Shown: positions 51,902 through 63,669 of the stretch, piece by piece | Layout: every line of letters starts with the position of its first letter | Position numbering within the stretch: position 1 is the stretch's first letter | Assembly (NCBI RefSeq): GCF_023016525.1 | Contig: NZ_JALKCG010000002.1 | Location: forward strand, 500,001 to 564,000 | Source of the DNA: Ancylobacter koreensis | Lineage (GTDB): Bacteria; Pseudomonadota; Alphaproteobacteria; Rhizobiales; Xanthobacteraceae | DNA: 64,000 nt | Direction of reading: 5' to 3' | Program-made: the position numbers and the translations under genes | Notes under the pieces: generated by a model | What the model was told of the DNA's origin: nothing | The model's database searches: none | What the model saw: only the letters and a program-made list of their open reading frames with translations

Positions 51902-52843
51902 CTAATTCCGCCTCGCGGCGACGAAATAAGCCGCTTCCACGAGAAGTGTTGCCGCCGTGCCGAACCCGGCCAGCGCTTCTTCGGCCTCGCGGACCAGCCT
52001 GGCGAGCTCGGCCCGCGCGCCGTCCACGCCCAACTTGCCGACCAGCGTCGCCTTGCCGGCGGCGGCATCCTTGCCCACCGCCTTGCCCACCGTGCCGGCC
52101 TCGCCCTCGACGTCGAGCAGGTCGTCGGCGATCTGGAAGGCGCGCCCGACCGCGCGGGCGTAGCGGTCGAGGGCGTCGCGCCCGGCATCGTCGGCGCGGC
52201 CGAGCAGGGCGCCGGCCTCGCAGGCCTGCCGCAGCAGCGCGCCGGTCTTCATCGCCTGAAGCTCGATGATCGCTTCGGCCGGGAGGTCGAGCGGGGCGCC
52301 GTTGGCGAACCGGCCCTCGGCGGCGAGGTCGAGCATCTGCCCGCCGATCATGCCGGCGACACCCGCCGCGCGGGCGAGGCTCCCCACCAGTGCGATGCGC
52401 ACCTGCGCGTCCGGGCCGGCCTCCTCGCGGGCGAGAATCTCGAAGGCGAGGGTCAGCAGGCCGTCGCCGGCGAGGATGGCGGTCGCCTCGTCATAGGCGC
52501 GATGCACCGTCGGCTGGCCACGGCGCAGGTCGTCGTCGTCCATGGCGGGCAGGTCGTCATGCACCAGCGAATAGCAGTGGATGCATTCGAGCGCGGCGGC
52601 GGCCGGCAGGGCTTTGGCGTGCGGCACGCCGAACAGAGCCGCGCTCTCCACCACGAGGAAGGGGCGCAGCCGCTTGCCGCCCGCCAGCGTCGCGTGTCGC
52701 ATCGACGCCGCCAGCCGCTCGCCCGGCCCGCCGCTCGCCGCGATGGCGGCGTCGATATAGGCGGCGACCTCGCCGGCCGTGCGGGCAAGCGCCCCGGAGA
52801 GCGCGAGCGTGCGGGTATCGTCGGGAGCGTCGTCGTCGGGCAT
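51902..52843 (-). CDS. ispA: Farnesyl/geranyl diphosphate synthase (polyprenyl synthetase)
   Basis: 313 aa. First Asp-rich motif DDLPAMDDDDLRRG, second DDLLDVEG; KRLRP and the lysines GKATLVGK bind diphosphate. The chain-length region CYSLVHDDLPAMDDDD has the two-residue insert between Asp pairs that typifies the bacterial FPP synthases. Makes isoprenoid precursor for undecaprenyl phosphate and quinones. Leftward, next to divergent mtgA (128 bp). Confidence 0.95.
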   Translation of the reverse strand: MPDDDAPDDTRTLALSGALARTAGEVAAYIDAAIAASGGPGERLAASMRHATLAGGKRLRPFLVVESAALFGVPHAKALPAAAALECIHCYSLVHDDLPAMDDDDLRRGQPTVHRAYDEATAILAGDGLLTLAFEILAREEAGPDAQVRIALVGSLARAAGVAGMIGGQMLDLAAEGRFANGAPLDLPAEAIIELQAMKTGALLRQACEAGALLGRADDAGRDALDRYARAVGRAFQIADDLLDVEGEAGTVGKAVGKDAAAGKATLVGKLGVDGARAELARLVREAEEALAGFGTAATLLVEAAYFVAARRN

Positions 52844-52971
52844 GGGGCGACCTGTTGGCGAACCGCCGCTTCCGTGCCCGAGCGGGCGGGCGGGGTCAAG
52901 CCGCTGGACCCCGCGCGGTTCGGCGTGCGGTCGACCGCGCCCGCCCCGCCCGCTAGAGTGCCGTGTCGGGG

Positions 52972-53658
52972 ATGAGGGCGTGCGGCGGAATGGGGCGGTT
53001 TTGGCGATGGGTGTGGAAGGTGGCGCTGGCCCTCGGGCTGGCCCCGCTTGTCCTCACGCTTCTCTATAATATGGTGCCGGCGCCCTCGACGCTGATGCTG
53101 GCGCGCTGGGTGACGGGCCAGACCGTGACGCGCGACTTCGTGCCCTTCGACGCCATCTCCCCGGCCCTGGTGCGCTCGGTGCTCGCCTCCGAGGACGCCC
53201 GTTTCTGCCAGCATATCGGCGTCGACATGGTGGAACTGCAGAACGTGATGGACAGCGCCGAGGAGGGCGAGCCCTCGCGCGGCGCCTCCACCATCACCAT
53301 GCAGCTCGCCAAGAACCTGTTCCTGTGGAACGGGCGCAGCTACATCCGCAAGGGGCTGGAGATGCCGCTGGCGCTCTACATCAATCTGGTGATGTCGAAG
53401 CGCCGCCAGCTGGAGCTCTATCTCAACATCGCGGAATGGGGGCCGGACGGCGAGTTCGGCGCCGAGGCCGGCGCCCGCCGGGCCTTCGGTGTCGGGGCGG
53501 GCGATCTTTCCGCCCGTCAGGCCGCGCTGCTGGCGGTGACGCTGCCCAACCCCTACCGCCGCAATCCCGCCAAGCCGGGCCGGGGGCTGAACCGGCTGGC
53601 GAGCAACCTTCAGGCGCGGTTGCCGCGCGAGGGCCCGGAGCTGACCGCCTGCCTCTAG
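52972..53658 (+). CDS. mtgA: Monofunctional biosynthetic peptidoglycan transglycosylase
   Basis: 228 aa from the ATG at 52972 (a GTG at 52963 and an ATG at 52990 are alternatives). One N-terminal helix ([18 protein letters not shown]), then a GT51 domain: [22 protein letters not shown] (catalytic Glu), [17 protein letters not shown], and [15 protein letters not shown]. Polymerises lipid II into glycan strands without a transpeptidase domain. Divergent from ispA; both serve lipid-linked wall synthesis. Confidence 0.95.
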   Translation: MRACGGMGRFWRWVWKVALALGLAPLVLTLLYNMVPAPSTLMLARWVTGQTVTRDFVPFDAISPALVRSVLASEDARFCQHIGVDMVELQNVMDSAEEGEPSRGASTITMQLAKNLFLWNGRSYIRKGLEMPLALYINLVMSKRRQLELYLNIAEWGPDGEFGAEAGARRAFGVGAGDLSARQAALLAVTLPNPYRRNPAKPGRGLNRLASNLQARLPREGPELTACL

Positions 53659-53814
53659 AGCTTCGTCGCGCGAGGTCTGAGGATGCTCCGCGACAGAATT
53701 GCGTCAGCCTCTTCCGCTCGCGCATATGAGTCTGTATAAGCCGCCACTCGAATTACGCACGAGTCCGGCGCCGGCCCCGCCTTGGGGTGTGAGAAGCCGG
53801 TACAGGAGAAGACG

Positions 53815-54000
53815 ATGGCCGTTCCGAAGAAGAAAACCAGCCCGTCGCGTCGCGGCATGCGCCGTTCCGCCGATGCCCTCGCCAAGCCGACCTATATCGA
53901 GGACAAGGATTCGGGCGAGCTGCGCCGTCCGCACCACCTCGACCTGAAGACCGGCATGTACAAGGGCCGCCAGGTTCTCAAGGTCAAGACCGAGGCCTGA
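53815..54000 (+). CDS. rpmF: Large ribosomal subunit protein bL32
   Basis: 61 aa. [22 protein letters not shown] with [17 protein letters not shown] identifies bL32 of the alphaproteobacterial, Cys-free type. ATG at 53815 after AGGAGAAGACG. No plsX or yceD partner is beside it. Confidence 0.98.
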   Translation: MAVPKKKTSPSRRGMRRSADALAKPTYIEDKDSGELRRPHHLDLKTGMYKGRQVLKVKTEA

Positions 54001-54046
54001 TCGGCTGCGGCGGCTCCATGTCGCCGGCCTGCCTCAGCCTGCATGG

Positions 54047-54070
54047 AGCCGGCCCCTCGGGCCGGCTTTT
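54047..54070 (+). terminator. Intrinsic terminator after rpmF
   Basis: AGCCGGCCC-CTC-GGGCCGGCT with T4. A wider inverted repeat GGCTCCATG/CATGGAGCC (54012-54050) precedes it. Confidence 0.85.
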
Positions 54071-54225
54071 CTGCGTCGACGTCCGTCCGCGAAAGCGGAG
54101 GTGTCACCGCCCGGTAACCATGCCGGCGGTATCGGACGGCGCGCGCGGTGCGGAAACCGGCCACCGCTTACCGGGGTGGCGGAATGGTGCTAGTTTTTCC
54201 CGGCGTTCGGGTGGGAGCTTGAGGC

Positions 54226-55452
54226 GTGCGTAGCGCGGGCGGTTATGGGCGCCGGGTCATCATCTGGCTCTTCGTGGCGGTTTTGGCCGGCCCGGTTCTG
54301 GCCGGCTGCGCCTCGCGCCCCGGCGACGACGCGCTGACCGCCATTCCCGAGCATGTGCCCGGGGCGAAGGAGCACGTCATCCTTGTCGCCTCGTCGCGGG
54401 CCCGCGACGAGCGGCCCGGCGTGTTCTACAGCGGCGAACGCACGCAGGCGCTGAGCTTCGCGCGGGTCGAGATCACCGTACCGCCCACCCATAAGCCGGG
54501 CATGGTGGAGTATCCCACGCGCGGCGTGGCCAATCCCGCCACCGACATGGCGGTGCGCGAGGCGGTCTATCGCGACACCGAGAAGGAATTCCTCACCGAT
54601 CTGAAGGCCGAGCTGGCGCGCCGGCCGGTGGGGCAGAAGCAGGCGGTGATCTTCGTGCACGGCTACAACACGCGCTTCTCCGAGGCGCTGTACCGCATCA
54701 CCCAGATGGCCGAGGATTCGAAGTCGCCTTCGGTGCCGGTGCTGTTCACCTGGGCCTCGCGCGGCGACGTCGCCGACTACGTCTACGACAACAACAGCGC
54801 CACCGCGGCCCGCGACCGGCTGGAGGAGACCATCCGCCTCGTCTTCGACAGCGGCGCCGAGCAGGTGACGATCCTCGCTCATTCCATGGGCAACTGGGTG
54901 ACCGTGGAGGCGCTGCGGCAGATCCAGATGTCCGGCAAGCGCCTGCCGCCGGAGAAGATCGGCAACATCATCCTCGCCGCGCCCGATATCGACGTCGACG
55001 TGTTCAAGACCCAGCTCAAGCGCTTCGGCAAGCCGGCCAAGCCCTTCATCGTCATCGTCTCGCGCGACGACAAGGCGCTGGCCTTCTCCGACTTCATCGC
55101 CGGCGACAAGCCGCGCCTCGGCGCCTACACCAACGATGCCGAGCTGGTGGAACTCGGCGCCCTCGTCGTCGACATGTCCGGCGTGAAGTCGCTGGACGAT
55201 CTCAACCACGGCAAATTCGCCCAGCTCGCCGGCATGGCGCCCGAATTGCGCGGCATGGTGGCGCGTGCGCAGGGATCCAAGGCGGCCGGCAATATCGAGG
55301 TGGCCGGCATCAAATTCTCGGGTGTCGACCGGCTGAACCCGGGCCAACTCGCGGCCGATGCACCGCAATCTGCGGCCTCTGCTACGGCGTCCGGGCAGGT
55401 CGTCGACCCCAGCGCGCCCGTGGTCGCCGCCGGCGTCGCCCCGCTGCACTGA
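54226..55452 (+). CDS. DUF900-type alpha/beta hydrolase lipoprotein
   Basis: 408 aa, GTG start. Lipobox VLAGC near residue 27. Hydrolase fold (about 95-330): VIFVHGYNTRFSEALYRITQM (oxyanion), VTILAHSMGNWVTVEAL with the Ser nucleophile in AHSMG, and AAPDIDVDVFK. The N-terminal region ILVASSRARDERPGVFYSGERTQALSFA is the conserved start of this family. C-terminal ~90 residues are Ala-rich linker. Substrate unknown. Confidence 0.9.
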   Translation: MRSAGGYGRRVIIWLFVAVLAGPVLAGCASRPGDDALTAIPEHVPGAKEHVILVASSRARDERPGVFYSGERTQALSFARVEITVPPTHKPGMVEYPTRGVANPATDMAVREAVYRDTEKEFLTDLKAELARRPVGQKQAVIFVHGYNTRFSEALYRITQMAEDSKSPSVPVLFTWASRGDVADYVYDNNSATAARDRLEETIRLVFDSGAEQVTILAHSMGNWVTVEALRQIQMSGKRLPPEKIGNIILAAPDIDVDVFKTQLKRFGKPAKPFIVIVSRDDKALAFSDFIAGDKPRLGAYTNDAELVELGALVVDMSGVKSLDDLNHGKFAQLAGMAPELRGMVARAQGSKAAGNIEVAGIKFSGVDRLNPGQLAADAPQSAASATASGQVVDPSAPVVAAGVAPLH

Positions 55453-55569
55453 GGCCGATTGCCGCGCGGACGGCCGTCGGAATCGCGGGGCTCCTTAACG
55501 AAAAGGTGGCTGGCTTGCCGCTAAGCGTCCGCACAATGTTTTCGACGCCTGTGAATGCGGGGAACCCTT

Positions 55570-57297
55570 ATGCCGAGGCCTGAGACGGCGGCCCCGATCG
55601 ACATCGAGACGAAGGACGCCCTTCTGCCGGAGACGGTGGCCGGCGCCGTGCAGGCGCTCGGCAAGGCGGCCTATGTCTGGACGCTCGACGACGACCGCCT
55701 GCGCTGGAGCGCCAATGTCGGCGACGTACTCGGGCGCGAGCGCCTGCCGCTTGCGGGGTCCGGCGCCGACTACCAGACGCTGATCGAGGCCGGCTCGGGC
55801 GCCACGCGCCAGGAGGCCGCGCTTGCCGCGCTGGACTTCGACATCGTGCCCGGCGCCGACCCCAGCGCGCGCTATTTCGAGACCGTCTACTGCCTTGCCC
55901 TGCCGCCCGGCGGCCGCCAGCGGCGTCTGTGGGTCGAGGATCGCGGTGTCGCCTATTTCGACGCGGGGGGCATGCTTCAGCGGGTGGAAGGCTTGCTGCG
56001 CCGGCTCTCGGTCGGCCGTCCGGTGCGCATCGCCGCCGATCTCGGCGTCGAGCCGAAGACCGACCGCCAGCGTCTCTCGGGCCTGCTGGAGGAGCATCTT
56101 GCGCGCGGCTATCGCGAGGATGGCGAATTCGGCTTCGCGCTGGTGGGCATCGATCAGCTCGGCACGCTCAACGACGCGTTCGGATTCATGGTCGCCGACG
56201 AGGTGATCGACGTCGTGTGGATGCGTCTGCGCGGCCAGCTCGGGGAGGGCGAGGAGATTGCCCGCTTCTCGGGGAGCAAGTTCGGACTGCTGCTGCGGGC
56301 CGGCTCGGGCGAGGAACTGGCCGGCGTGATGCGCCGCTTCCTGTCCACCGTCAACCTGTCCGCCCCGCGCACCAGCGCGGGCGCCGTGGCGGTGACGATC
56401 TCGGCCGGCGGGCTGGTGGCGCCGCGTCAGGCGCGCACCGTCTCCGAGATCTTCTCCCATGCGCAGGACGCACTGCGGCGGGCGCGGCGCAATGCACGCG
56501 GTTCGCTGGAGATCTACACGCCTTCGCTCGACCGGGCCGCCGAGCGGCACGCCAATGTGCGCTTCGCCGACGAGATCGTCCGCGCGCTGGGGCAGGACCG
56601 GGTATCGCTCGCCTACCAGCCGATCGCGCATGGCGGCAGCCGCGAGGTGGCGTTCCACGAATGCCTCGCCCGCATCACCGGGCGCGACGGGCGGGTTTTC
56701 GATGGTGGAACGGTGATCCCGACGGCCGATCGCTTCGGCCTGACCCGGCTGCTCGACTGCCGCTCGATGACGCTGGCGCTGGCGGCGCTGCGCGACAACC
56801 CGGCGCTGCGCCTCTCGGTCAACGTCTCGCCGCCCTCCATGCACGACGCCAGCTGGCTGGAGATCGTCGAGGAGGGCGCGCGCGAGGGGCTCGGCACGCG
56901 CCTGGTCGTCGAGATCACCGAATCCTCCAGCATCCCCGACATGGAGGCCATGGGCTCGCGCATCGCCTGGCTGCGCGACCATGGCTGCCGGGTGGCAATG
57001 GACGATTTCGGCGTCGGCTACACCTCGTTCCGCAACCTGCGCAGCCTGCATGTCGACATGCTGAAAATCGACGGCAGCTTCATCTGCACCATGATGCAGT
57101 CCGAGGACGACCGCAGCTTCGTGCGCATGCTGCTCGACCTTGCCGGCCAGCTCGGCATCGAGACGGTGGCGGAATGGGTGCTCGACGAGGCCACGGGGCG
57201 CCAGCTCGTCGAATGGGGCTGCACCTATCTTCAGGGCGAGCTGATCGGCCTGCCGGCGGAAAGCCCGGTGCCGCTGGACGGCGCCTTCGAGAACTGA
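55570..57297 (+). CDS. EAL-domain phosphodiesterase with degenerate GGDEF
   Basis: 575 aa; ATG at 55570 (an ATG at 55555 adds five residues). PAS-like N-terminal (about 25-130), then a GGDEF fold whose signature is SGSKF instead of GGDEF, so cyclase activity is unlikely. The EAL domain (about 310-565) has ECLAR in place of EALLR, NVSPPSM, EITESSS, DDFGVGYTSFRNL, KIDGSFI, ETVAEWV and YLQGE. The metal ligands Glu, Asn, Glu, Asp-Asp, Lys and Glu can be matched, so c-di-GMP hydrolysis remains plausible. Confidence 0.9.
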   Translation: MPRPETAAPIDIETKDALLPETVAGAVQALGKAAYVWTLDDDRLRWSANVGDVLGRERLPLAGSGADYQTLIEAGSGATRQEAALAALDFDIVPGADPSARYFETVYCLALPPGGRQRRLWVEDRGVAYFDAGGMLQRVEGLLRRLSVGRPVRIAADLGVEPKTDRQRLSGLLEEHLARGYREDGEFGFALVGIDQLGTLNDAFGFMVADEVIDVVWMRLRGQLGEGEEIARFSGSKFGLLLRAGSGEELAGVMRRFLSTVNLSAPRTSAGAVAVTISAGGLVAPRQARTVSEIFSHAQDALRRARRNARGSLEIYTPSLDRAAERHANVRFADEIVRALGQDRVSLAYQPIAHGGSREVAFHECLARITGRDGRVFDGGTVIPTADRFGLTRLLDCRSMTLALAALRDNPALRLSVNVSPPSMHDASWLEIVEEGAREGLGTRLVVEITESSSIPDMEAMGSRIAWLRDHGCRVAMDDFGVGYTSFRNLRSLHVDMLKIDGSFICTMMQSEDDRSFVRMLLDLAGQLGIETVAEWVLDEATGRQLVEWGCTYLQGELIGLPAESPVPLDGAFEN

Positions 57298-57369
57298 GGC
57301 GCGCGGACCCGCAGGGCCGGCGCCATCAGGGCGCCGCGCCCAGCCTCTTCATCGGGCTACCGGAAACCG

Positions 57370-57942
57370 TCAGTCCTTCTTGCCGCTGTCGCCGAGGCGG
57401 TCGAGCCGCTTCTGCATCTCGGCGACCTGGCGGCGCAGCTCGTCGAAATCGTCGGCCGGCGCGGCGGCGGGTGTGCCCGGTGTTTCCTCGGCCCGGCCAT
57501 TGGGCAGGAACATCTTGAAGGCGCGGTCGAACATCTCGATGTTGCGGCGCACCTGCTCCTCCATGATGCCGAAGCCGCCGACTCCGAAGCCCTTGGAGAA
57601 ATGCTCGCGCAGGTTGCCCTGCTCCTTGGTGAAGTTCTCGATCGACATGTCGAGATAGCGCGGCACCAGCATCTGCATGCTGTCGCCGTAGAAGCGGATG
57701 ATCTGCCGCAGGAAGTTGATCGGCAGCAGGTTCTGGCCCTTGCCTTCCTGCTCGAAGATGATCTGCGTCAGCACCGAATGCGTGATGTCGTCGGAGGACT
57801 TTGCGTCATAAACGACGAAATCCTCGCCGTTCTTCACCATCTGCGCGAGATCTTCCAGCGTCACATAGGTACTGGTGCCCGTATTGTAGAGACGGCGGTT
57901 CGCGTACTTCTTGATGGTGACGGGTTCGTTGGATTTTGCCAT
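57370..57942 (-). CDS. phaR: PHB synthesis repressor PhaR
   Basis: 190 aa. PHB_acc_N DNA-binding region ITIKKYANRRLYNTGTSTYVTLEDLAQMV and following FVVYDAKSSDDITHSVLTQIIFEQE; then PHB_acc repeats and a C-terminal coiled coil FDELRRQVAEMQKRLDRLG. Represses phasin and its own genes until PHB granules titrate it. ATG at 57942 (MAKSNEPVTIKKY). Divergent from phaA (240 bp gap). A TTGACA near 58072 may be the phaA -35, but no -10 is clear. Confidence 0.95.
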   Translation of the reverse strand: MAKSNEPVTIKKYANRRLYNTGTSTYVTLEDLAQMVKNGEDFVVYDAKSSDDITHSVLTQIIFEQEGKGQNLLPINFLRQIIRFYGDSMQMLVPRYLDMSIENFTKEQGNLREHFSKGFGVGGFGIMEEQVRRNIEMFDRAFKMFLPNGRAEETPGTPAAAPADDFDELRRQVAEMQKRLDRLGDSGKKD

Positions 57943-58089
57943 TGTGATCCGGTCGCCTTGGTCGTTTCCCATTGAAAACACTAGGACGTTTCCCGCCGCC
58001 CGGCTACAGGAATTGTTGCAGCTGCGCACACGCTCCCGCAGCGGCGCCGAACGCATAAAAATACCCCGCCATTGACATGGATCACTTGA

Positions 58090-59361
<1,272 letters not shown>

Positions 59362-59510
59362 CCGCCGGGCGGTTGATGGGCTTCAGGCACAGCCCGCGGG
59401 CGCTGTGACAGGCTGCGACGACAAGGCGCCGGTTCCGCCTTGCCGTCGCGTCAAAACGACGTACAAGCCGTCGACGTTCCCGGGTCAAGGGACGCACAGG
59501 GGGGAGTGAG

Positions 59511-60236
<726 letters not shown>

Positions 60237-60279
60237 GATTCATCCGATCAGGCCGGCGTCGGGCGGACAGGCCGCCCGG

Positions 60280-60531
60280 CTACTTGATCGAGATCACCTT
60301 GCCGTCGACGGCGTTGATCTCGATCTCCAGCTTCTTGCCGGCGGCGTCGAGGCCCTCCGCCTCCCATTTGGACACGCCCTTCTCGTGCTCGTGCTCCAGC
60401 TTGGCGACCACCGCCATGCCATTGGCGCGCACGATCACCAGCGCCTCGTCGATGCCGATGGCGGCCTGCTGCGCGAAGGCGGGGGAGGCGAGGACGAGGG
60501 CGGCGGCGAGAGCGGGCGTCAGGCGCGTCAT
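60280..60531 (-). CDS. Exported PepSY-domain protein
   Basis: 83 aa. Signal peptide TRLTPALAAALVLASPAFA, then one PepSY unit (GIDEALVIVRANGMAVVAKLEHEHEKGVSKWEAEGLDAAGKKLEIEINAVDGKVISI). Probably a small periplasmic protease-inhibitor-like or metal-response protein. ATG at 60531. Converges with phaB. Confidence 0.87.
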   Translation of the reverse strand: MTRLTPALAAALVLASPAFAQQAAIGIDEALVIVRANGMAVVAKLEHEHEKGVSKWEAEGLDAAGKKLEIEINAVDGKVISIK

Positions 60532-60713
60532 GGGACAACTCCTCGGGTGAGCCGGAACCGGTTGCCGGAGCGTAAGACGGGCACTCGGGCGCGTCCACAA
60601 GCATGGCGGATGACCGGCGGCGGATAGCGCGCCCATGCTTGGCGGAAGGGCGCGCAGCGGCCATAAGAGGCCGCTCTGAATTACCGGCCATCCTCGTTCA
60701 CTGGTTCGCCCGC

Positions 60714-61592
60714 ATGTCCCGCCCGCTTTCCTCCCGCGCCGCCACCTTCATCGGCTTCACCGCGATCCTGCTGTGGTCGGCGCTGGCGCTCGCCACCTCT
60801 TCGACCGGCAAGGTGCCGCCCTTCCTGCTCACCGCGCTCACCTTCGCCATAGGCGGGCTGGTGGGCATCGCGGCGGCGCTGGCGCGCGGGGTAGGGCTGT
60901 CCGTGCTGCGCCAGCCCTGGCCGGTGTGGGTGCATGGCGTGGGCGGGCTGTTCGGCTACCACTTCTTCTATTTTTCGGCGCTGAAGCTGGCGCCGCCCGC
61001 CGAGGCCGGGCTCATCGCCTATCTCTGGCCGCTGCTCATCGTGCTGTTCTCCGCCTTTCTGCCGGGGGAGAGGCTGCGCCCGGCCCATATTGGTGGGGCG
61101 CTGATGGGGCTGGCCGGCACAGTGGTGCTGCTCGGCGGGCGGGCCGGCGGCTTCGGCTTCGCGCCGGAATATGTGCCGGGCTATCTGGCGGCGGCGCTGT
61201 GCGCGGTGATCTGGTCGGTCTATTCGGTCGCCTCGCGGCGCTTCGCCGGCGTGCCGACCGAGGTGGTGGCCGGCTTCTGCCTCGCCACCGCCGCGCTGTC
61301 GGCGCTGTGCCACGCGCTGTTCGAGCCGGCCATCTGGCCGGTGGGGGGCGGGGAGTGGCTGGCCGTGCTGGCGCTCGGCATCGGGCCGGTGGGCATCGCC
61401 TTCTACACCTGGGACATCGGCATGAAGCGCGGCGACATCCGCCTGCTGGGCGTGCTCTCCTATGCCGCGCCGGTGCTGTCCACGCTGCTGCTGGTGGCCG
61501 CCGGTTTCGCGGCGCCGAGCCTGTCGCTCGGCCTCGCCTGCGCGCTGATCGTCGGCGGGGCGGCGGTGGCGACGCTGCTCGCGCGACGTTGA
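60714..61592 (+). CDS. DMT-superfamily (EamA) transporter
   Basis: 292 aa, about ten membrane helices in two EamA halves. GKVPPFLLTALTFAIGGLVG and YHFFYFSALKLAPPAEAGLIAYLWPLLIVLFSA match the YddG aromatic amino acid/metabolite exporters. Start ATG 60714. Ends 4 bp from the convergent cupin gene. Confidence 0.92.
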   Translation: MSRPLSSRAATFIGFTAILLWSALALATSSTGKVPPFLLTALTFAIGGLVGIAAALARGVGLSVLRQPWPVWVHGVGGLFGYHFFYFSALKLAPPAEAGLIAYLWPLLIVLFSAFLPGERLRPAHIGGALMGLAGTVVLLGGRAGGFGFAPEYVPGYLAAALCAVIWSVYSVASRRFAGVPTEVVAGFCLATAALSALCHALFEPAIWPVGGGEWLAVLALGIGPVGIAFYTWDIGMKRGDIRLLGVLSYAAPVLSTLLLVAAGFAAPSLSLGLACALIVGGAAVATLLARR

Positions 61593-61596
61593 CCCC

Positions 61597-62037
61597 TCAG
61601 CCCGGCGACCAGCCGGGCGCGGCCAGTTCGAAGCCGGAGAATTCGAAGCCGGGCGCCACGGTGCAGCCGACCAGCGTCCAGTCGCCGAGGCTGCGCGCCG
61701 CCTGCCACGCACCCTGCGGCACCACACGCTGGGGCTCTTCCCCATTGGCGAGATCGGGGCCGAGGTGCAGCGTCTCGACCGGCCCCATGTCCGAGCCGGC
61801 GAGGGTGAGCTCCAGCGGCGCGCCGGCGTACCAGTGCCAGATCTCCACCGCGTCGACGCGGTGCCAGTGCGAGCGCTCGCCGGCCGCCAGCAGGAAATAG
61901 ATCGCGGTGGACGCCGAGCGTCCGTCGGCGCCGCGCCGTGGATCGCGGAACATCTCGCGGAAATGCCCGCCTTCCGGGTGCGGCGTCAAGCCCAGCCGGG
62001 CGACGATCTCGGCGGCCGTGAGCGTGCCGGCCGTCAT
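61597..62037 (-). CDS. Cupin DUF985 family protein
   Basis: 146 aa. Conserved LGLTPHPEGGHFREMFRD, STAIYFLLAAGERSHWHRVDAVEIWHWYAGAPL and FELAAPGW mark cupin_5/DUF985. His residues in SHWHRVDAVEIWHWY may bind metal or sugar. Function unknown. 24 bp after the gloB stop, same strand. Confidence 0.93.
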   Translation of the reverse strand: MTAGTLTAAEIVARLGLTPHPEGGHFREMFRDPRRGADGRSASTAIYFLLAAGERSHWHRVDAVEIWHWYAGAPLELTLAGSDMGPVETLHLGPDLANGEEPQRVVPQGAWQAARSLGDWTLVGCTVAPGFEFSGFELAAPGWSPG

Positions 62038-62061
62038 CGCGCGTGGACCATGCCGGCCTCC

Positions 62062-62835
62062 TCAGCCCTTGAAGCTGTTCTTCAGGCTGCGCAGCTCGGT
62101 GAACACCGCGCCCGGCTCCGCGCCGGCCAGTCCGATGCGCTCGGCCAGTTCGGGGTCGTCGGCGTGCAGGAAGGGGTTTGTCGCCTTCTCCGCGCCGATG
62201 GTGGTCGGCAGGGTAGGCTGGCCGGCGGCGCGCTGCTTCTCCGCCACGTCGAGGCGGGCGGCGAGCTCGGCATTGTCCGGCTCGACCGAGACCGCGAAGC
62301 GCCCGTTCGAGACGGTGTACTCATGCCCGCAATAGACCGAGATGTCGTCGGGCAGGGCACGCAGGCGTGAGAGCGATTCCCACAGCACCGGCGGGTCGCA
62401 TTCGAAGGGGCGGCCGCAGCCGAGCACGAACAGCGTGTCGCCGGAGAACAGAAGCCGTTCCTCCTCGAACAGGAAGACGATGTGCCCCTTGGTGTGGCCG
62501 GGCGTCTCCAGCACGCGGCCGACGAGGCTGCCGACGGCTACCGGGTCGCCGTCCACCACCGCCACGTCGAGGCCGGGAATGGTCTCGCGCTCGGCGCGCG
62601 GGCCGACCACTGTGGCGCCGTAGCGCTCCTTCAGCGCCAGCACGCCGGCGATGTGGTCGGTGTGGTGGTGGGTGACGAGGATATGGGTGAGCGTCCAGTT
62701 CTCGCGCTCCAGCGCGGCGAGGATCGGCGCCACCTCCGGCGCGTCGACGACGGCGGTCGCCTCCGTGACCGGATCGTGCAGCAGCACCGCGTAATTGTCG
62801 GCGAGGCAGGGAATGAGCCGCAGTTCGGCCGCCAT
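62062..62835 (-). CDS. gloB: Hydroxyacylglutathione hydrolase (glyoxalase II)
   Basis: 257 aa. Metallo-beta-lactamase fold: THHHTDHIAGV (Zn/Fe ligands), PGHTKGHIVF, FSGDTLFVLGCGRPFE, YCGHEYT. C-terminal glutathione-binding region with NPFLHADDPELAERIG. Hydrolyses S-lactoylglutathione to lactate. Partner of a glyoxalase I at 47.5 kb. Transcribed with the cupin gene. Confidence 0.97.
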   Translation of the reverse strand: MAAELRLIPCLADNYAVLLHDPVTEATAVVDAPEVAPILAALERENWTLTHILVTHHHTDHIAGVLALKERYGATVVGPRAERETIPGLDVAVVDGDPVAVGSLVGRVLETPGHTKGHIVFLFEEERLLFSGDTLFVLGCGRPFECDPPVLWESLSRLRALPDDISVYCGHEYTVSNGRFAVSVEPDNAELAARLDVAEKQRAAGQPTLPTTIGAEKATNPFLHADDPELAERIGLAGAEPGAVFTELRSLKNSFKG

Positions 62836-62953
62836 GATGTTCCTCGGGATAGGATCGCCTCGGAAAAGAACGAGCGGCCGGGCCGCCCGCTTTCCACTCT
62901 AATGCAAGGCCGCCGCGCTCGCAGCGGCGATCTTCAGCCGCGCGCCGGCACCG

Positions 62954-63472
62954 TCACCGGCATTCCTGCGCGGCGCGGTCGATGGCGGCGGAGATGCCGT
63001 TCAGCGAATAGCTGTCCGTGGTGACATTGCCGCGCACCGAGGTGCTCTTCACCACCACGTCGCGGCCCTTGCGCAGCGCGTCGACGAGGCGGGTCTCCTC
63101 GGCGACGTTGCGCACCCAGGCTCCGGTGCCACGGGTGTAGAGGTCGAAATTCGCCGGGCCGATGGTCAGGGTGGCGTCGGTGCCTTCCTTGAGCGGGAAG
63201 CCCATGACAACGCTGACCTCGCCCTTCACATTCTCCGCCGTGCGGGTCGAGATGAAGAAATAGGCGGGGTCGCGGCTGAGGCCTGCCGGCAGGCGGGTCT
63301 TGGGCTGGGCGAGGGCGTAGCAGATCTTGCCGCTGCCGCTGGTATCGACATAGACGCCCCAGTCGCCGAACTGGCCGACAAGTTTCGGCGCCGCCTGTGC
63401 GCTGGCGCCGGACGCGCTCATGAATGCCAGTGCCAAGCCGGCAAGTGCCGCGCGCACGGTGCGTCGTGCCAT
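62954..63472 (-). CDS. Invasion-associated locus B (IalB)-like exported protein
   Basis: 172 aa. Signal peptide RRTVRAALAGLALAFMSASGASA, then the IalB core KLVGQFGDWGVYVDTSGSGKICYALAQPKTRLP ... RDPAYFFISTRTAENVKGEVSVVMGFPLKEG ... YSLNGISAAIDRAAQEC; two Cys may pair. Common in non-pathogenic Hyphomicrobiales, so invasion is not implied. ATG at 63472. Confidence 0.92.
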   Translation of the reverse strand: MARRTVRAALAGLALAFMSASGASAQAAPKLVGQFGDWGVYVDTSGSGKICYALAQPKTRLPAGLSRDPAYFFISTRTAENVKGEVSVVMGFPLKEGTDATLTIGPANFDLYTRGTGAWVRNVAEETRLVDALRKGRDVVVKSTSVRGNVTTDSYSLNGISAAIDRAAQECR

Positions 63473-63669
63473 GGTCTCTGTCCTCCGTGTCGTCTGCCGC
63501 GATGCGGTCCGCATTGATTCTCCGTTCAGCCGCCACAGGGATATCCGCCCCGTCCGCCCCTGTGAACCCTTGGTGCCGGAATGCGGCGCCTTTGCCGATC
63601 AAATGCCCGCAGGCGAACGGCGAATTGAGGGCATGGTGAATGAATTCTTAACCAACCTGCGCCATCGGG

